Assembly: GCA_051745935.1 (NCBI GenBank) | Contig: JBNJEM010000429.1 | Location: 1 to 6,944, forward strand | Source: JBNJEM01 sp051745935 | Lineage (GTDB): Bacteria > Planctomycetota > Planctomycetia > Pirellulales > Pirellulaceae | Reading direction: 5' to 3' | DNA: 6,944 nt | Shown here: piece after piece, positions 4,894 through 6,944 of the stretch | Layout of the letters: every line of letters begins with the position of its first letter | Position numbering within the stretch: the stretch's first letter is position 1 | The notes under the pieces: model-generated | The model's input: only the letters and a program-made list of their open reading frames with translations | Database searches by the model: none | Told to the model about the DNA's origin: nothing | Program-made: the position numbers and the translations under genes

Positions 4894-6944
4894 ATGCGGG
4901 CTTTTCCGTTTTACTGCATGCTGACGCTGGCAGCGAGTCTGGTGTTGCCACTGGTTTTGCCAGCCAGGGCTGGCGAAGACCCCTCTTTCCGCGCGATTCT
5001 TTCCGAACTGGCCCCCAAGGATGCCGGGGAATCGCTTGAATGTTTCGAACCGCGGCCTGGTTTTCGAATCGAATTGGTCTGTGCCGAGCCGCTGGTGAGC
5101 GATCCGATCGCGATTGACTGGGGCCCTGATGGCCGCTTGTGGGTGGTTGAAATGGGAGACTATCCCGAGGGGCGGAAACGGCCGGCGGACATCGGCGGCG
5201 CGGCTTACGCGGACCTCGCCACGCGGACGCGCCGCGCGGCATTGGGCAAGGGCAGGATCCGGGTTCTCGAAGACACGAACCAGGATGGCCAATACGATCG
5301 CTCGACCGTCTTCGTGGACAATCTGTCGTTTCCGACTGGCGTGATGGTGTGGGGACGCGGCATCTTGGTCACGTGTGCCCCCGAGATTTTCTATGCCGAG
5401 GACACCGATGGCGATGGCAAGGCGGATCGACGTGAAACGCTCTTCGAGGGATTTGTCAAGGAGAATCCGCAGCACCAGGTTAATGGACTGCGATGGGGGC
5501 TGGACAACTGGATCCATGGGGCGAACGGTGACAATGGCGGCGTCGTGACGTCCCTGAAAACCGGCCAGGAAACGGACATTCACGCGCGGGATTTTCGCTT
5601 CCGGGTGGCAACGGGACAGTTTGAAACCGAGACGGGGATGTCCCAGTACGGCCGCTGCCGGGATGATTGGGGGAACTGGTTTGGAGGCCGGAATCTGCAG
5701 CCGATTTGGCACTGCGCGCTGGACGATCAATATCTGCGCCGCAACCCATTCTTGGTGCCCCCCGACCCGTGCGTCGATTTAATGGACCCGCCCACCGCTG
5801 CTCCGGTTTTTCCAGCCAGCTCCACATTGCCGCGATTCAACGAATTCTGGACCCGCAATCGCTTCACGGCGGCTTGCGGGATCGCGGTGTATCGAGATGA
5901 GCTGTTTGGGCCGGGGGCCGATGTAGCTCACGCCAAGGAAATGCGTCGCCGCGAGTCCGACCAACGGGAGGACGGATCGCGCGAGTCTCCCGGCCAATCG
6001 CAAGCGTCCAACCGAGAGCGACAGAGTATTTTCGTGTGCGAGCCCACTTACAATCTGGTGCATCGCTCCGTGCTTCATCGGCAAGGTGTCACGTTTTTCA
6101 GCCGTCGCGCATCCGATGAACAAGAATCCGAATTTCTGGCCTCCACGGACCACTGGTTCCGTCCCGTCCAGGCCCGGACCGGCCCGGATGGGGCCTTGTG
6201 GATCGTGGATATGTATCGCTTGGTCATTGAACATCCGGATTTTATTCCGGAGAAGTGGCACGAAGAGTTGGATTTTCATGCCGGACGGGGAAGAGGCCGG
6301 ATTTATCGTGTGCTGCCCGAAGGCGTCTCCGCCCGTCCTTTCCCCTCTCTTGCTGGGCTGTCGACTCGGCAGCTGGTCAGCGAGCTGGATCATCCCAACG
6401 GCCCGCGGCGCGACATGGTCCAGCAGATGATCGTGCGCGCTCGGGATCGCGCGGCGATTGAACCCTTGCGCCAGCTGGTCGTGTCAAGCGATCGGGCTCG
6501 GGTCCGCCTGTCGGCCATTTGCACGCTCGATGGGTTGGAAGCGATTGATGCGGAGTTGCTGTTAGGGGTTTTGGATGATCCCCATCCGGCCGTGCGCCGG
6601 CATGCCATTCGCCTGGGGGAACCGTTGATCAATGAGTCGACGGCGATGCAAACCGCGGTGCTGAACCGGTTGGATGACCCGGACGCTCAGGTTCGGATGC
6701 AGCTGGCTTACACGCTAGGCGAGTGGGAGGATCGCCGGGCCGGTGACGCGCTCGCCCGGATCGCCTTGGCCGACGCCGATGATCCGCTGATGATTGCCGC
6801 GGTCATGAGCTCGGCGTCCCGGTTCCCGGACCGAATACTGCGTCGGCTGCTTGATGAGGAAACGCCTACCGAGTCGCAGGTTTCGCTGATCGGAAACTTG
6901 TTGCGGCTGTTGCTGGACGCGGAGCAAGATGAGAAGGTGGCAAG
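4894..6944 (+). CDS. PVC-type membrane-bound dehydrogenase, 3' end beyond window
   Basis: The open frame runs 683 codons to the window edge with no stop, so the C-terminus is missing. It fits the planctomycete/verrucomicrobial 'membrane-bound dehydrogenase' family (TIGR02604-type N-terminus). Known members usually end in a cytochrome c domain with a CxxCH heme motif, not visible here. A signal peptide ends ARA-G (cleavage after 26). The propeller domain shows the family pattern FRIELVCAEPLVSDP (57-71), LWVVEMGDYPEG (82-93), two Asp-rich calcium-type loops (from D127 and D170), NGLRWGLDNWIHGANGDNGG (about 196-215) and WFRPV (421) before GPDGALWIVDMYR. From about residue 480 on it is helical and HEAT-like. 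The ATG follows GAGG (4884-4887) at six bases, 13 bases after the sulfatase stop, so it is probably translated with the sulfatase and works outside the cytoplasm. Oddity: residues about 341-377 form an Arg/Glu/Ser/Gln-rich insertion containing a repeat copy. The substrate is unknown; sugar oxidation is inference. Confidence 0.9.
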   Translation, partial: MRAFPFYCMLTLAASLVLPLVLPARAGEDPSFRAILSELAPKDAGESLECFEPRPGFRIELVCAEPLVSDPIAIDWGPDGRLWVVEMGDYPEGRKRPADIGGAAYADLATRTRRAALGKGRIRVLEDTNQDGQYDRSTVFVDNLSFPTGVMVWGRGILVTCAPEIFYAEDTDGDGKADRRETLFEGFVKENPQHQVNGLRWGLDNWIHGANGDNGGVVTSLKTGQETDIHARDFRFRVATGQFETETGMSQYGRCRDDWGNWFGGRNLQPIWHCALDDQYLRRNPFLVPPDPCVDLMDPPTAAPVFPASSTLPRFNEFWTRNRFTAACGIAVYRDELFGPGADVAHAKEMRRRESDQREDGSRESPGQSQASNRERQSIFVCEPTYNLVHRSVLHRQGVTFFSRRASDEQESEFLASTDHWFRPVQARTGPDGALWIVDMYRLVIEHPDFIPEKWHEELDFHAGRGRGRIYRVLPEGVSARPFPSLAGLSTRQLVSELDHPNGPRRDMVQQMIVRARDRAAIEPLRQLVVSSDRARVRLSAICTLDGLEAIDAELLLGVLDDPHPAVRRHAIRLGEPLINESTAMQTAVLNRLDDPDAQVRMQLAYTLGEWEDRRAGDALARIALADADDPLMIAAVMSSASRFPDRILRRLLDEETPTESQVSLIGNLLRLLLDAEQDEKVA
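5947..5975 (+). repeat. Partial dispersed repeat (copy D) inside the dehydrogenase coding region
   Basis: These 29 bases are identical to 3320-3348 in copy C and differ from copy A at one base. They encode residues 352 to 361, part of RRRESDQREDG, in the same strand and frame in which the intergenic copies read RRESDQREDG. Similarity stops sharply on both sides, so only the repeat core is present. Eight bases of the core (CGCGAGTC, 5950-5957) recur at 5980-5987, exactly ten codons later, giving RES at 353-355 and again at 363-365. This suggests a small local duplication. The segment sits between LFGP and SIFVCEP, where I recall homologues having only a short connection. Confidence 0.85.

Noticed and set aside
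5924..5932. TAGCTCACG near the in-gene repeat resembling TAGCTGACG in the tandem array linkers (55-63)
   Set aside because: Eight matches out of nine bases is too short to link the two repeat families.

Overview
The window looks like a piece of a planctomycete chromosome, most likely a Pirellulaceae relative (Rhodopirellula-like). This rests on gene content: a secreted type I sulfatase is followed closely by a large PVC-type 'membrane-bound dehydrogenase' (N-terminal beta-propeller plus HEAT-like repeats). That pairing is typical of Planctomycetota. The DNA is GC-rich, and the gaps between genes carry repeats. Genus and species cannot be read from the sequence.

Layout. Positions 1-165 hold a 64-bp-period tandem repeat whose units each carry a perfect 8-bp hairpin. 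The array touches the window edge and may continue upstream. Positions 226-720 (minus) encode a small protein of the ATC hydrolase (L-2-amino-thiazoline-4-carboxylate hydrolase) fold family. Positions 721-1397 are non-coding and contain copy A of a 107-bp dispersed repeat and two strong GC-rich hairpins. Positions 1398-2867 (plus) encode an FGGY-family sugar/polyol kinase that starts at GTG. Positions 2868-3428 are non-coding and contain copies B and C of the same 107-bp repeat; copy C ends only 27 nt before the next start codon. Positions 3429-4880 (plus) encode an exported arylsulfatase-type enzyme with the C-x-P-x-R formylglycine motif. Thirteen bases later, from 4894 to the window end (plus, incomplete at the 3' end), comes the PVC-type dehydrogenase.

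How the genes may work together. The sulfatase and dehydrogenase are almost certainly co-transcribed and both exported, which fits desulfation and oxidation of sulfated marine polysaccharides or their sugars outside the cytoplasm. The FGGY kinase would act in the cytoplasm on a released sugar or polyol, but it is separated by 561 bp of repeat-bearing DNA and a shared pathway is only inference. The ATC hydrolase-like gene is divergent from the kinase and shows no evident link.

The most interesting feature is the dispersed repeat. Three gap-free 107-bp copies sit between genes (83-88 % identical by hand count). A fourth, partial copy with 29 bases identical to copy C lies inside the dehydrogenase gene, in frame and in the same orientation. 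It appears to have added an arginine/glutamate-rich segment of about 30 residues to a loop of the propeller domain. All hand alignments and family calls are from memory of motifs; no search was run.
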